Counted from the stretch's first letter, positions 34,588-47,172 are shown. The stretch: DNA of 64,000 bases from Prunus persica (GCF_000346465.2 NC_034009.1:36944844-37008843), one strand, 5' to 3'. Notes: generated by a model from the letters alone, not told the origin. Made by a program: numbers and translations.

Positions 34588-36328
34588 TGTGTGCGTTTAC
34601 TATATATGATTATCAACTCATTGATTAGTTCAAGAAATTCATGCCCACCGCTCCCTGCAAGGCTTGATCAACCTTATAAGTGCGTTCTCAGTTGACTTGC
34701 AATTTGCAAATTTCACTTGATAGTTTTTTTTAATTTATAAAAATATTTATGGTCGTTGCTGTTTTGGCAGTGGACGTGCTGCCATCGTATGTATCATGGT
34801 TATTCTCATTATAATATGTGAAAGAATAAAAAATTCTTGGACAGTAGAAGCTCTTATGCACCTTAAAACTTCAAAACTCAGTTTTTGATGTAGCAATGAT
34901 ATTGACTAATGTCCTTCTGATGATTGTTTATTGTTGCCATTGTAATTTGGAAAATCATATTCACTCAGTGTAGTTCGGCGGAGTTTTCGAATCAGAACAG
35001 GGGGACTGGGTTTGTGGCCTGTTCCTGTGAGCAAAGATTGGAATGCATAATGCAATCCAATTCCTTTGAATGTCATTCATTTGAATAAGAAAACAGAGGG
35101 ATTTTCACTTTGCTGTTTAGGTAGATTTACCTTAACAAAGCACAAGTTGAGTGTCAGATATGCCATGAGTGTATGCTATGACCTCACATCTTGAAGAAGA
35201 CTCGGCAAGAAGCCCAAATTACCGTTACAATCAGAGCAGAGCAGTTTTTAATTTTATTTTATAAAATTAATAGTAACTACTCTTATTATTTTATACAATC
35301 GGTAGTAACTACTCTAATGTACGGAGAGGAACAGCGAACTTAAATGGCCTTAGTTAACTGACTTGATCAACAGAAATGGGATTTGGACTTTTTATTCATG
35401 CTCTTTTCTAGAGAAATTTAATTGGTCCTGGTCCTGGTTCTGTTTCATAAAATTCATTTCTTTTGTTACTTTCCCCCCTTCTGTCAACCTCATTCATCAA
35501 ATTGTCAGCTACGTTGCAGCAAGTCTATAATGCACTCCAAGCCCCACCTCCTGCCTATCTCATGTCCTTTCTCTCACTTGCACTTTTTTTATTTTATCAA
35601 ATTCTCTCACTCGCACTTTTTTTATTTTATCAAATTCTCTCACTCGCACTTTTGTCAAGCATTTGAACATCCTTAAGAATCATCAGGCATCCATTTCAAC
35701 CCCCCCGTCAATGTCACTAAATTTGCACGTAGTCTGCCATGATTTCTTTAATTTTGTTTCTGTCTTGTGGGCAAGTTGATCTTACAATCAATGAGTATGC
35801 AACCCAACATGTAAATTCCTGTCAGGGTTTAGGAATCGAGCTGGCTGGTTTTGCAGAAAGCATGGCAATGTCAGTGTGAAACTTTTTTATTATCAAGCAA
35901 ATTCCAACCATTGATCGATGTACAAGTGATTGCCAATGAATATCATGTGGCTTCTGTAATACAATCCAAGGCATATCAAAGCTCAGTTACAACTTGAATA
36001 AAAGATTGAGTTTTGGAATATATTATATATACAAAGGGGGAGAAAATAAAATGTTCTCCTGCAGAAAGCAAAAAGATACAGACCAACAAAATCAAAAGGA
36101 GAGAAAAATAATAAGAATTTCGGTGTATGAACCTATTTCTATCTATATATTTTCATGACGAGCAAGCTAACGCAGAATCTACAGATGTAAATCACAGACA
36201 GGACAGCAAATCCACCTCACTCCCACAAGCATTGCATATAGCCGATTGCCAAAATCAGAGGAAAAAATCTATCCTTGCTGATACTTCTGGCACTGGTTAG
36301 TGATATTTGTATGTATATGTCTTTGTTT
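34588..36328. other. Spacer between two convergent genes
   Basis: This holds the 3' untranslated regions of SCE1 and the SPRY gene. A direct repeat (AGTAACTACTCT) occurs at about 35270 and 35310, and a 33-bp minisatellite lies at 35570-35655. No gene is seen. Confidence 0.55.
35570..35655. repeat. 33-bp minisatellite, about 2.6 copies
   Basis: The unit begins CTCTCACTYGCACTTTTTT at 35571, 35604 and 35637. The copies differ by a single T/C change in the first unit. Confidence 0.9.
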
Positions 36329-38185
36329 CTATGATACTACGTGTGGGGATCTACCACAACTCTCCAAGACAATCTCAAATAAATCAGCCTCAGATTCCTC
36401 ATCAAACTCCAGTTCATGGTTTGCAGCACTTGGGTTTTGGCTGCCTTTGGTTGTACATCTGTTGAGCCACTGAGAGTCAATTCTTTCCATTGAGAAGAGC
36501 TCCATGCTGTCTTCATAAAAAGCAGCAGCTGAGGATCTAACGAGAGGGCCAACAAAGCAAGGATTGGGTGTCCTTTGGGCATTGGCTGGGGCATACTTGA
36601 AGACACTTTGTCCCAAATTGACCAAGACTGTCATGTCAGTGTTTGCTGCAAGAGTTGGATAGAGGGGAGTGCTAAATTCCTCTGACTTGCAATGGATCAC
36701 ATGGACCAGCTCTGATTCTACAGTGAAGTATACTTTCTTTTGTCTAGGATCAAACCCACACCCAATAACTTTGTCTATTCTTCCCCATGTTGCTTTTTCT
36801 GATTCAAAGACAAGTTTAATCCCTGAAAGAAAAAGAACCCATGTTAAAAGTAATTGTAATGTTCATAAAAATAGAAGTAAACTACACCTACTAATATTCT
36901 ACCTTTTATTTTTTATTTGTTAAAAGTTTTATCAACAACTCCAAACCTACTTCAGATACAACCAAGGATGGCACCATGCACTGGGTCCATACATTAATTT
37001 CCATTTATAATCCATGACATCCTGCTGGGCTGTCAGAGATTCTTTAGGTGAGAGATTTATTTCATTTTGGTGGTTTGCCACTCTCTCTTTTGTTTCTTTT
37101 TGGGCCAAAATAAACCCAAAACTAGAAAACTATCATACTCAGCTGTCCAGAGACAATGCACATTGCAAAGAGCACAGTGGTCATCTGTTCGTCATCATCA
37201 TCTTGGGTAAAATTCAATGCAAGAGATAAGGGAAATTTAAATTACCATCAAGATGGACTGAACCATTGGAGCCGAATCCGATGCTTCCGGGGTAGCTGCC
37301 TGGAAGTTTGAGAGGAAGAGAGCCTCCTACAGTGAGCCCAACTGACAACAAAATAGCCTCACCTTTGCCATGATTATGATGATCCTCTTTAACACTCAGC
37401 TTTAATTCCTCAATTCTGCTGATTCTTTGACTGCTAGTGACATGAACCAAAGAATCTGAACCTGGGTTTTCTTCTTTAGTCTCTTGAATGAGTTTAGTCT
37501 TTTCACCTTCCTTCACCTTCCCATTTGACTCGCTCAATTCATCCCCACGAGAATACAAAATTGTGATCTCAAAATAAGTTTCTTGCGGGAAAGAGTTGTT
37601 CCCCAAGGCAGGGCCTGGCAAAGGCAGAGCTGTCCTGATCACAGAGGCAGCAGCCGTAGAATTAGAACTGCCTAAATTCAACACCTTTTTCAACCCAGAA
37701 TTTAGCCTAATCTTCTGCATGAAATCAGCCGAACCTTGACACACTTCCCAGCTTATCTCCGGCTCTGTCTCCCTTATTCTCTGATCACCAACCGCGCACA
37801 AACCCAAAAGCCTTGATTTTGTTGAAGGGGATGACATGAAACTTGTGAAAGCGAATCGAGACCATCCATTTTCGACAGCATCAGTGATGGACGTTGGATG
37901 ATTAGCCCAACTAAACAGAGGCTTCCCTGAAACCCCACGTCGATAGTAATTGTTTCCTGTTGGTCTCTTGCTTTCTAAACCAGCTGGCTGATGATGATGA
38001 AGCTTTGCAATCCCAGCTTGCAAGCCCTCAGGTCTAGTATTTTCCGTTCTGCCACCAACACTTTGTCTATTTTTCCTGTAACAATTCCATCGCCATAAAA
38101 CGAGACCAACAATGACTGCAACAATTGGTATGCACACCAGCACCACCACACCATGTACCAATCCAAACATCTTTTGACTCTCCAC
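36329..38185 (-). CDS. Membrane-anchored SPRY-domain protein
   Basis: There are two exons, 38185-37246 and 36822-36329, with GT-AG borders and a split Gly codon, giving 477 aa. A hydrophobic helix at about residues 8-31 (VVVLVCIPIVAVIVGLVLW) is followed by a basic segment, suggesting an N-terminal membrane anchor. The SPRY-like region spans the intron: GSYPGSIGFGSNGSVHLDG, then IDKVIGCGFDPRQKKVYFT and LYPTLAANTDMTVLVNLGQ. SPRY domains bind protein partners. Plants have a small family of such anchored proteins, related distantly to RanBPM/Ash2L, without a settled role. The C-terminal tail is acidic (EFDEESEADLFEIV). The start is the first Met before the hydrophobic helix. Confidence 0.88.
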
Positions 38186-40260
38186 CCAAATGGGCTAATC
38201 AAAGTTATGTTCTTTTTGTGAAACGAATCAGAAAATGAAAAAAAAAGGCAAAGGTTGGTTCTGATAAGAGCAGAGAAATCACAAGGAGAAACCCAGAAAG
38301 GCAGGCGTGGACTAGGACTGGTTCAAGAAAGGCAGGAAGGAAGAGGGTGGTCTAAGCAAACAAAACAGAGGCACATGATAATAAGAAGAAAGAGAAAACA
38401 TTAAAACACGGCAATGGCAATGGCAATGGCAAATTGTGGCATGGCACATCTTATGTGACTCCTGCCCTGATAGATGGGCCAAACGTTTTTCAAAGACTGA
38501 GACTTTTAATTTCTTTAATTAATTTATGGGAACCGACAGTCTTTCGTCATTAAAAAAAAAACGCGCTGGTTTTTTATTCATTATGGTTTTTCTTTTTTTC
38601 TTTTTTACTCAAAAGAGGTAGAGACAGAGGGATGCTTAAGAATCAGGATATGTTTTGTGTTTTTATTTGGCATGCACTTCTAGAAAGCCAAAAGGTCAAA
38701 AAATATTTTTACTGAGGGGGTTAAATATTCTTTTCTTTTGGCTTATTTTTTCTTGTCTGGTATTCGGATTATGAGAGGGGACACAGAGAGGTTTTGGGTG
38801 CATGCATGATGCAGGGATGGGGGATGTTAAAATAAAATAAAATTACAAAAAGGTAAAAGAAACTGCAGAATTTATAGCAGTTGGTAGTTACTTGTCGAAT
38901 GGCAGTTGGTTTCATTTTGATACCTTTATGCTTATGGGAGCTAAGTATGCTTATCCGCATAATGAGAGTCAGTAAGTCATCTTAAAAAGGCTTCAACCAC
39001 AATGCTAAAAGGTAATTTGAGATTATAAGGACAGACAGAGGCCGTAAGATCGGGGATATAGGTAAAGGTAATCTATGGAAATCGAATGTTTTTTTCTTTG
39101 TTACAGTGATTGGACTCAAAAATATGGTAGGTCTCAATTTTCATGAAATATTTTTCAATGGTTGGATTATTTAGTACTATCTACTCTATTTTGGAACCAA
39201 ATCCACTAATTAATTTCCTTTCTATTTTAGGAGATACGTTATACGAGAAAGATGATGAAAAAAAATAAACTTTTACTCCGCGTTTGAATGAGGGAAAATA
39301 AATTTACGAACAAATATTTATAAATTCCACATCCAAACGTAAAGTTATAATATAGTTTATTTGTCTCATTTGGGGTTTAGCAAGCTTGTGTTTTGGTCAA
39401 GCACATACTGGGTAGAATAGATGGTGATGGTGGTGCATTCAACATGCATAGCACTAAACTGTATTTATAGTAGTGACCCTCCTTCCTTTCTTTCTTTAAT
39501 GATGGTCAATTAAATATATTTATGGAGATAACCCTAATTCTTCCATTCAAAACAACTATCTTTTATGTGCAATGTCGATGGCACACACACTAGTACATCA
39601 GCCGCCCACTTACTACCATATTTTATTATAATTGTCTCAAAAGGGACATTTGAAAATTCAAACCAAAAATCCTTGCTTTGATCTTCATGTGGTGACTCTA
39701 ACAGCTGCTGCTGCCATTCCAAGCCAAAAGGAAGTGATTAAATTTTTAAGCATGGAAGCTAAAGTGAAAGTTAGTAACATGCAAAGCTTCAAATTAAAGA
39801 CTTAAAAACAGAACTTTTCTGAATATATATTTGCTTAGTACTAAACAGGATTTTATCTTTACTTACTATAAAGCAAGCTTTGGAGTCTGCATAATTAAGT
39901 ATTGGGACCGTACTAGCTAATTTCATTATTCAGGTATGTTAATGCAAACCGGGATTGGTAGCTACTCAACTACAGAAGACCCACCAAAGTTGTTCACTTA
40001 ATTCCTTATCATTCATCAGCAAAATTTAAATAAGAGACATAATAAATAATTAGTTATCATCTTGTGACTAATCATCTCAATTATATTATATAATTGCCTT
40101 GCTTTTTGGGGCTGGTAATCTTTGAGGATAAAGACTGTATTAATAATAATTCTGAAGAAAACTGCCATGAATCAAGGAGGAAATAATCAAGGATATCCTT
40201 AGTGCCCGTAGCACAATCTTGAAGGACTCACCAAATTATACATATTGGAGTCTATCCTAA
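38186..40260. other. Upstream region of SPRY gene, spacer
   Basis: This holds the promoter and leader of the minus-strand SPRY gene, then AT-rich spacer. GGCAAT repeats (38410-38432) are seen. No gene is recognised. Confidence 0.5.
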
Positions 40261-40269
40261 TTTGGATGA

Positions 40270-40420
40270 TAAAACTTACTGTTATGATATAGCTCAGTTG
40301 GTTAAGTTCTTTCATCTTCTTTACTCATGTGAGCAAAAGTTCAAAACCTCAAGGCACCCAATGAATATTTGTATGTAAAACCCCTCTTCCCCATCACTTG
40401 TACTAAAAAAATTACGGAAA
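40270..40420 (+). repeat. tRNA-derived SINE (best copy)
   Basis: A tRNA-like head has an A box (ATAGCTCAGTTGGTTAAG) and, about 35 bases on, a B box (AAGTTCAAAACCTC), then a body with CCCC motifs and the tail CTTGTACTAAAAAAA. It does not fold as a full tRNA and lacks an acceptor stem. The body and tail match the fragment at 1000-1130. Confidence 0.65.
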
Positions 40421-41152
40421 CCCATGTTCAAAAAAAGTTATGTATAAACCATTTAAACACAAAAAATAAAGTAATTTGTGATGGAAAAATTGTTATGGAC
40501 GATACGTGATTGGATGATATGAAGCAATTCTCTCTTCTTCTTTTTCTGAGCTTGAAAATGGCAAAAGAACCTTTCAAAAAAGGAAAAGAGAAAGTGTATA
40601 CTGATAAAGAGCAAGAAAAAGAATGAACGCCACCATTGAGGATAATGACCTGAAAATAGTAAAGCCTTTTCAAGGCACAACATTTCCAAGCACAACCATC
40701 TAAGTAAGAGCTCACCCATTTCATTTGTCTCTCTTCTCACAGACAGAGTTGCCACTAGCTATGATTGGCTAGGGTTCCTTAGGAGGATAATCTAGGACTT
40801 GGGAAACCAAACCAAATGACATTCCACTAGACGTCAAAACTACATCATCGTATAATGAGTAAACATTTTTAGCAAAAACCACTAGATTCATGATCAATGA
40901 GTAAAAGGGAAATTGTTGACAACTATTATAACATGTCAGTCAATAAATAGGATTAATGTTATGAAAATTGAGTTAAAAAGTGAGATTTTTTGAATGCATT
41001 TCGACGCAATAAGAATTGTACAATGCTAAATGAAATTTCAAATAGGAGTGTATTGAGGAGTTCAATTCAGTCGTTTAATAATAACATTTTTATTTATCAA
41101 ACCTCGAACGGCTATTAAGAAATCCTTCACTATAAACCCTCATTATAAGTTA
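40421..41152. other. Spacer, no gene
   Basis: This is AT-rich sequence with a minus-strand open frame (40428-40755) that is rich in Phe/Lys runs and carries no domain. I call nothing here. Confidence 0.5.
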
Positions 41153-41415
41153 CTAACCTCTCAGCATGCGCTTCCGCGCTTGCGAGAGGCTTTATTTTAA
41201 AAAAAATTTAAAATTTTTTTAGAATTAAAAAGTATTCCATAAAAATATGATCTATTATTTTTTATTTAATTTTAATTTTTTATAAAAAGTGTGAATTTAC
41301 CATATTATCCTCATTTAATTAATAAATTTAGTTCTTAATGTTTGCATCAACCAAGGATATTTTCTGCTATTTTGAATATTTCACCATTATCTGCCTTTTA
41401 CTTTATATATATAGA
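41153..41415 (-). mobile_element. Short non-autonomous Helitron (copy 2, inverted)
   Basis: The reverse complement starts TCTATATATATAAAG after an A and carries the same internal order as 1705-1984 (AAAAGGCAGATAATGGTGAAA, then CATTAAGAA, then AATAATATGGTAAATTCA, then AAAGCCTC). Its 3' end reads TTAG before T instead of CTAG, a one-base change in the expected CTRR end. A GC-rich hairpin region (GCAAGCGCGGAAGCGC) precedes it. Confidence 0.72.
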
Positions 41416-41665
41416 TAACACATCACTAAAGCCTTACGGTTAACATTGGCAACTAAGAAAGCCCATTCATATAACTGTAGGCTTAGTTTTTCAGACTGAA
41501 ATTGTGAAGAAGGCCCATTGTTGAAATCCCAATGGATCAATTCGGATATACCCATTTAATATCCCAAACGGATAACAGAGTTGCAGACAGCAACCAAAAT
41601 AACCAAGCAGCAAGACGAAGACGCGCTCTCACTTACAGTGACAGAGTGACCGCCATAAATGAACC

Positions 41666-42904
41666 ATGAACCTCCTCTGCAACCCAATACACACCTTCCC
41701 CTATAAACCCTTCCCTCTATTTTCCCTCCATTCCTCCCGCTCTCCCTTCTTCAACTCAAAACGCTCGTTTCAACCCCAACCCATCATCACCTTAAGCACA
41801 AGGACTCGGAGCTATGTTGCTATCAAGGCAGCAGCAAACTCCGAAATTGACATGGTGCAGAACAAGCAAGGCATATACACTCCGAAGCAGAAGAAGGTGG
41901 TGATCTTATGGGACTTGGACAACAAACCCCCTCGCGGGCCGCCGTACCAGGCAGCCATGGCCCTGAAACAGGTGGCTCAGCGCTTCGGTGAGGTCGTAGA
42001 GTCGTCAGCCTACGCCAACCGCCATGCGTTCGATCATTTGCCTCAGTGGGTCATCGAACAACGCCGCGAGCGCAAACAATTAGACATATTGGAGCGCAAG
42101 GGTGTAGTCGTTCCTTCTGAGCCTTACATTTGTGGAGTATGTGGTCGAAAGTGTAAGTCCAATTTGGATTTGAAGAAGCACTTCAAGCAGCTGCACGAGA
42201 GGGAGAGACAGAAGAAGCTGAATCGAATGAGGTCTCTGAAAGGGAAGAAACGGCAGCGTTTTAAGGAGAGGTTTGTATCTGGGAACCACAAGTACAATGA
42301 GGCTGCGAGGTCTTTGATCAAGCCCAAGGTTGGGTATGGGTTGGCCTCGGAGTTAAGAAGAGCGGGTGTTTTTGTGAAGACTGTGGAAGACAAGCCTCAG
42401 GCTGCTGATTGGGCATTGAAGAGGCAAATGCAGCATTCTATGAGCCGTGGGATTGACTGGTTGTTCTTGGTTTCGGACGATTCAGATTTTTCGGAGATGT
42501 TGAGGAAGGCTAGAGAGGCCAACTTGGGGACTGTGGTGGTGGGGGATTTTGACAGAGCTTTGGGAAGGCACGCGGATGTTTGGGTGCCTTGGATTGGGGT
42601 CGAAAATGGGGAGGTTTCAGAGAAGGATTTGGTACCCAAAAGGAGGAGAAGTGAGTTCTTTGATGAGGATGATGATGATAAGGGTGATGGGTTGTTTTCG
42701 CATTCAGTTTTCGATGGTGGCAGTGAATTGGACAATGTGGTTGATGAACTTGTTGTTTCTAGGCCCCTGTCTAGTGGAATGAGGATTTCGGCTTTTTCGG
42801 AAGGGGAATTGGAAGAAGGAGATTGGGTGGAAGACGATGGGGATAGTGAAGATAGTGAGGACTATTTGCTGGATAGTGAGGATGAGGAAGATGGATTTTT
42901 TTGA
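41666..42904 (+). CDS. NYN-domain protein with C2H2 zinc finger, probable plastid protein
   Basis: This intronless gene encodes 412 aa. A Ser/Arg/Phe-rich, acid-poor N terminus (about 1-55) looks like a chloroplast or mitochondrial transit peptide. The NYN (PIN-like nuclease) fold starts at KKVVILWDLDNKPP, about residues 76-89, with the paired Asp residues expected of a metal-binding active site. It resumes at IDWLFLVSDDSDFSEML and GTVVVGDF. Between them lies one C2H2 finger (CGVCGRKC...HFKQLH, about 155-177) and a Lys/Arg-rich stretch. The C terminus is very acidic (repeated ED/DS). Arabidopsis relatives are annotated as putative endonucleases with C2H2 fingers. RNA cleavage is the likely activity but unproven here. 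Confidence 0.9.
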   Translation: MNLLCNPIHTFPYKPFPLFSLHSSRSPFFNSKRSFQPQPIITLSTRTRSYVAIKAAANSEIDMVQNKQGIYTPKQKKVVILWDLDNKPPRGPPYQAAMALKQVAQRFGEVVESSAYANRHAFDHLPQWVIEQRRERKQLDILERKGVVVPSEPYICGVCGRKCKSNLDLKKHFKQLHERERQKKLNRMRSLKGKKRQRFKERFVSGNHKYNEAARSLIKPKVGYGLASELRRAGVFVKTVEDKPQAADWALKRQMQHSMSRGIDWLFLVSDDSDFSEMLRKAREANLGTVVVGDFDRALGRHADVWVPWIGVENGEVSEKDLVPKRRRSEFFDEDDDDKGDGLFSHSVFDGGSELDNVVDELVVSRPLSSGMRISAFSEGELEEGDWVEDDGDSEDSEDYLLDSEDEEDGFF

Positions 42905-44661
42905 TATGGCAAACTTAGTTGGTTGTTGGATCAGGCATGTGATTGAACTGATACTTTGAGGCCATTTTGATTCAATTGTGGCACTGGTTTAGTTTTTTTT
43001 TCTGAGGTTGAGCAAATATGCATTGGGGGTGTATAGGAATATACAAGGAGATGAGGAAGGAATGGCTATGGCTATTCTAATTGATTATTCATGGCAAGGA
43101 TGCACTTGGTTTTTGTCACCATGTAAAGTGTTTATAGTTTCTTCATTTAAGAATTCACAGGATATGTATGGCCAGAATTTCCTTCTTCATCATACACAAT
43201 TTGAAGGTTCCAAATTTCTTTCGTTTACATTTCCTTTAGCTTAGTATGAAATGAATACTAGTGCTTATGGTTCTGCCCTAATAATTAGTAATCCACTAAC
43301 TAAATTCTATCACAATTAGCTATATATGTTTATTATAACATTGCATTTCATTTGTTGTTTGAGCTTTTGAATCATGCTTATTCTTAGACATGCCATTTTG
43401 TGGGTTATGGATACTTCGAAATATACAATTGCAATAGGTGGTTGATCAGTTGCATTTTACCAACTGCAGGCATTTCCATTTCCCCTCAATCCCAAAGTTT
43501 TTTTTCCCACTGACGTTTCTTTTGCTAATTAGATAAAGATAAATATTATTGGGATGATGTTGTCAAATGCTTTGTATGTACTGGTTTCAAATGTTTTTCC
43601 TTCTCCATATCTGGAATCACTTGGAAGCACATACATACAATTGTTGTAATAACTAAAACCTGGAATTAGTATAATTTTGCTGGGACACAAATTGGATACC
43701 TAATCACGTTACGCTTTGATAGATCGCATACTTTGTAAGAGCCTACATGCATATAGAACAAATCCTTTCTCTTCGTAGAAGCTTCACTCAACATTATAGA
43801 TTGAAAGACCCTACATCTATATAGTTTGAGTTTTAACTTGTTTTCGTTGTTAGGGACAACTCTAGTGTAGCAGCCAAATGGCATTTCTATATTTCAAGTA
43901 TGAAATTTTGATACTGATATGCAAACACTGATAGTTCCTTCCTACAATTTGGTTCACCCAACATTAATTGTGTGGTGTGCGAAAACAATTTCATGGAATT
44001 CTATCATCATGAAGGCTTGGTGATCGTAAATAGGCGCAACGGGCGCCAATGTTGGGGTTGCAGATGGCTTTCTATGAATCTTCTTTATACAGGTATTCAT
44101 CATTCCTGAGTAGCAGAAGGCCTTATCAGCCTGGTGGAGGTTTCTGGCCATAAGCTTCTGGATCCTAATAAAGAGGTCAGATCAGTTAATCAGCAATTTA
44201 TTTGGAACAAGCGTAAAGATTTCCGATACTATATGTTGTAAGTTGACTCTGTGAACTGCTCTGTAATTAGTAGCCATTTCATTTGGAATAATAATAATAA
44301 TACAAAGGTCATGCTTCCCATGAAGGCATAAACTCTTAGGCGCAAATGTGCATTTTGTGTGTGTTAATTTTGTTAGTGATTGAATGTTAGAATAGTTATG
44401 AGTATGATTATGATATGCCTAAATGACAAGCAAGATATTCCTGTCCATGACAGAAACTGATATGCAGGCAGAGACAACCTGAAGAAACCCCAACGAGACA
44501 ACTATTAGAATCATTTACTTATTATTTAAATAATATTTTCTGGTGTTTTCATGTTATTATTGTTTTGGGAAGGAGGCAATATCCCTTGTTTTTTTCCCAT
44601 TAGTTTCTTTGCTGCCGACTGAAGTCTGAATGAATCCCCAAAGTTGGCGAGCCCCACGTCC

Positions 44662-44698
<37 letters not shown>

Positions 44699-46300
44699 CC
44701 CTTCTCAAATAAAAAATAAATAAAAAGTAGGCAAACTTGTCCACGTCGCCCGGTGTGTTTCATTTCTAAATGCCAACAACTTTGTCGACAGCCAAAAAAT
44801 ATAATTTAAAAAAAGAAGAAGATTGTAATAAATAACGTATGCGTCTTGATGTCCATTTAGGCCAAAGCTTAGACTTGAAGTTTTCCATGTTTCTCGTCAT
44901 TTGCTCTGCTTTTCCAACCGCCAAAACGAAAACGATAATGAATGAATGGAAATTGGAATTTTGTAGCCTCGTCCTCCGTTGCCGTTGGTTGTATGGCATT
45001 GGCGGGTGCCCAAGAAAAAACATCGTCCCATGGCCATGGGCCATGATATCTTTGTATTTAATTTGTTTTTTTCTAGTGACACAATAATCCAATTTTGTTC
45101 TCAGCTGGTGGTGGGGGACTTGCTATGGCCCATTTTAACGGTTAAGATTCGTCGCACCCTATGGGCTTCTACATTAGGGCCTAGCACAACTCAAACAAAA
45201 TATTTATTTATTTATTTATTAAAATCTTTTATTTTTTTAGACGACTTTTTAATATATATATATATAGTCTAAATTATATAGAGAGAGAAGTTTCTCACAA
45301 AAACTATCAATAAGTTATGGAGATTCGAACTTAAAATCACTATTTTAAAAGCCAAAAGACATTTTTCACTTGACTGGATCCCTTTGGCTTTTTGAGAAAA
45401 CTTTAATTTCTAAAACTTGAAATAAAATAAAATACAAAGGAGGTCTACGGGTTGGAATTTGGCAGGATAGTTCAAAGCGTCGTGGTGCCTTCTCCAACTC
45501 CCAAATATGAGATATGAATGAGTGACAGAGAAAACCTCATTCCACTGCTGTTGGATTATATTTTATTGTTTTATTTAGTAAGGCGGTGCCATTGCAGCCT
45601 AAAACTTTTTCATGGCGTTGAAGTCAATATTCAATTTGACCACCCCGCAATAATTATCCACAAGCCACTGCACAGCTGACACGTACCTAAAAATCATTTC
45701 TTTTTAGGTGGCCCCTGCCAATAGCTAGCCTATAATATTATAAAACAAAATTTTGTGGAGGCAGTATTTTGGAAATTAAATAAAAAAGGGAATTTTAATT
45801 ATCATTAATACAGGAAACATTACTATATAGAAAACAAGTGACAGGTCTTTGGGGGAAATAACTTGAACCGAACTGATTTTATAGTTATCAACTCTATCTT
45901 TTTCCTATTTTCTACAATTCCACTTATTGATGTTGCCATCTGTCTATATCCATCACCGACCTCTATGGCCACCTCTTTCATGGTCCTGATTGTTACTTTT
46001 AATCGCAAGTGGCAACAAACAAGTTGAAAAAGAAAAAAATAAAGCAAAACCAAGCGTGAAGAAAAAAAAACAAGGATCTTTTAGCCTTCATAAAAATAAA
46101 AATAAAAATAGAAACAGGAATTTTTAGTTAAAGTAATTAAGGGTATTTATTTCTGTATTATGAGGTTTTAAGTTTAATTTCTCATTTCCTTAATATTGAT
46201 TGTAAATAAAAAACCGTGTGAAAATATAGTAAGCTTGTTAAGATAGTATGTTCACTCCTTTACATCCGAGTTCATTCCCATTTCCGTATATTAAATAGAG
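42905..46300. other. Spacer, no recognised gene
   Basis: This is 3.4 kb of AT-rich sequence between the NYN gene and the hairpin element. A TA microsatellite lies at 44660-44697. Several short open frames (for example 43008-43244 and 44766-45092) overlap each other on opposite strands and show no domain. Confidence 0.55.
44660..44697. repeat. (TA)n microsatellite
   Basis: This is about 18 TA units. Confidence 0.9.
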
Positions 46301-46586
46301 CAGTCCCGATCTCTTGGATCACAGGAGTCCAATAGATTTGTGGTCACTCACCGTTGGATGTAAATTCAACGGTTCACTACAGTCCTGATCTCTTGGACCA
46401 CAGGAGTCCAAGAGATTTGTGGTCACTCACCGTTAGATGTAAATTCAACGGTTCACTACAATCCTGATCTCTTGGACCACAGGAGTCCAAGAGATTTGTG
46501 GTCACTCACCGTTGGATGTAAATTCAACGGTTCACTAACAGTCCCGATCTCTTGGACTCCTGTGGTCCAAGAGATCGGAACTGTAA
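46301..46586. mobile_element. Tandem hairpin element with inverted ends
   Basis: Three units with period 79-80 bp start at 46301, 46380 and 46459. Each contains two palindromes: ATCTCTTGGACcacagGAGTCCAAGAGAT type, and ACCGTTGGATGTAAATTCAACGGT type. A fourth partial unit at 46539-46586 keeps only the first palindrome, with its loop inverted (CTCCTGTGG instead of CCACAGGAG). The outer ends are therefore about 32-bp terminal inverted repeats (CAGTCCCGATCTCTTGGA type) with about two mismatches. It is a non-coding, MITE-like element. Confidence 0.75.
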
Positions 46587-46589
46587 TTA

Positions 46590-47100
46590 GAATATAAAAA
46601 AAGAGTGAAGAAGAAAAAGCTTTTTTTTAACTTCTAAAAAAAGAGTGACTTTTTGCCTAAAAAAAGAGTTAAACAAATTTGATAGAAATTGAGAATTGTC
46701 CTTGAATTGTTTCAAATAGAAACCATTAGAAAAAAAAATTAACTAAATTAAAATGAAAAGAATCAAAATAATAAAAATGGCAAACTACTGGAACTAAAAA
46801 TGACTTTTTGAAAGAAAAAAAATAAAAAAATTAGTGAAGAAAAAAGTTACAACAACAACATGAGTATGGTCCAGTTATTTCAGTTTCACAAACAAAACCT
46901 GAGCTCACAAAATAATGTAAAATTGTACAAGTGGATTGCGTACAAGAGGTGTAAACATCCATCCACGTCGGCTCTCACATGCCCACAAAACCGCCTACGT
47001 GGGCCCCACTTTTGCATAAAAATAAACTACAAAATGCCTTTTCGTACTCACTAAAGGAGAAACAAAAGAGAAACGGGAGGAGAAAGACGAGAGAGAAGAT
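46590..47100. other. AT-rich upstream region of the ERF gene
   Basis: These are A-rich runs with no gene. CACGTC-, CACATG- and CCACGTCGG-like motifs near 46960-47000 could be promoter elements. That is only a visual match. Confidence 0.35.
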
Positions 47101-47172
47101 GGTATAAAACGTAGCGTTTTAGACACAGAGCTGAGTGAGAAGGGGAGGGAGAGAGAGAAAGGGTGGGAGCTG

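Noticed and set aside
40280..40350. Possible tRNA gene
   Set aside because: A and B boxes are present, but acceptor and anticodon stems cannot be formed, so it is called a SINE head.
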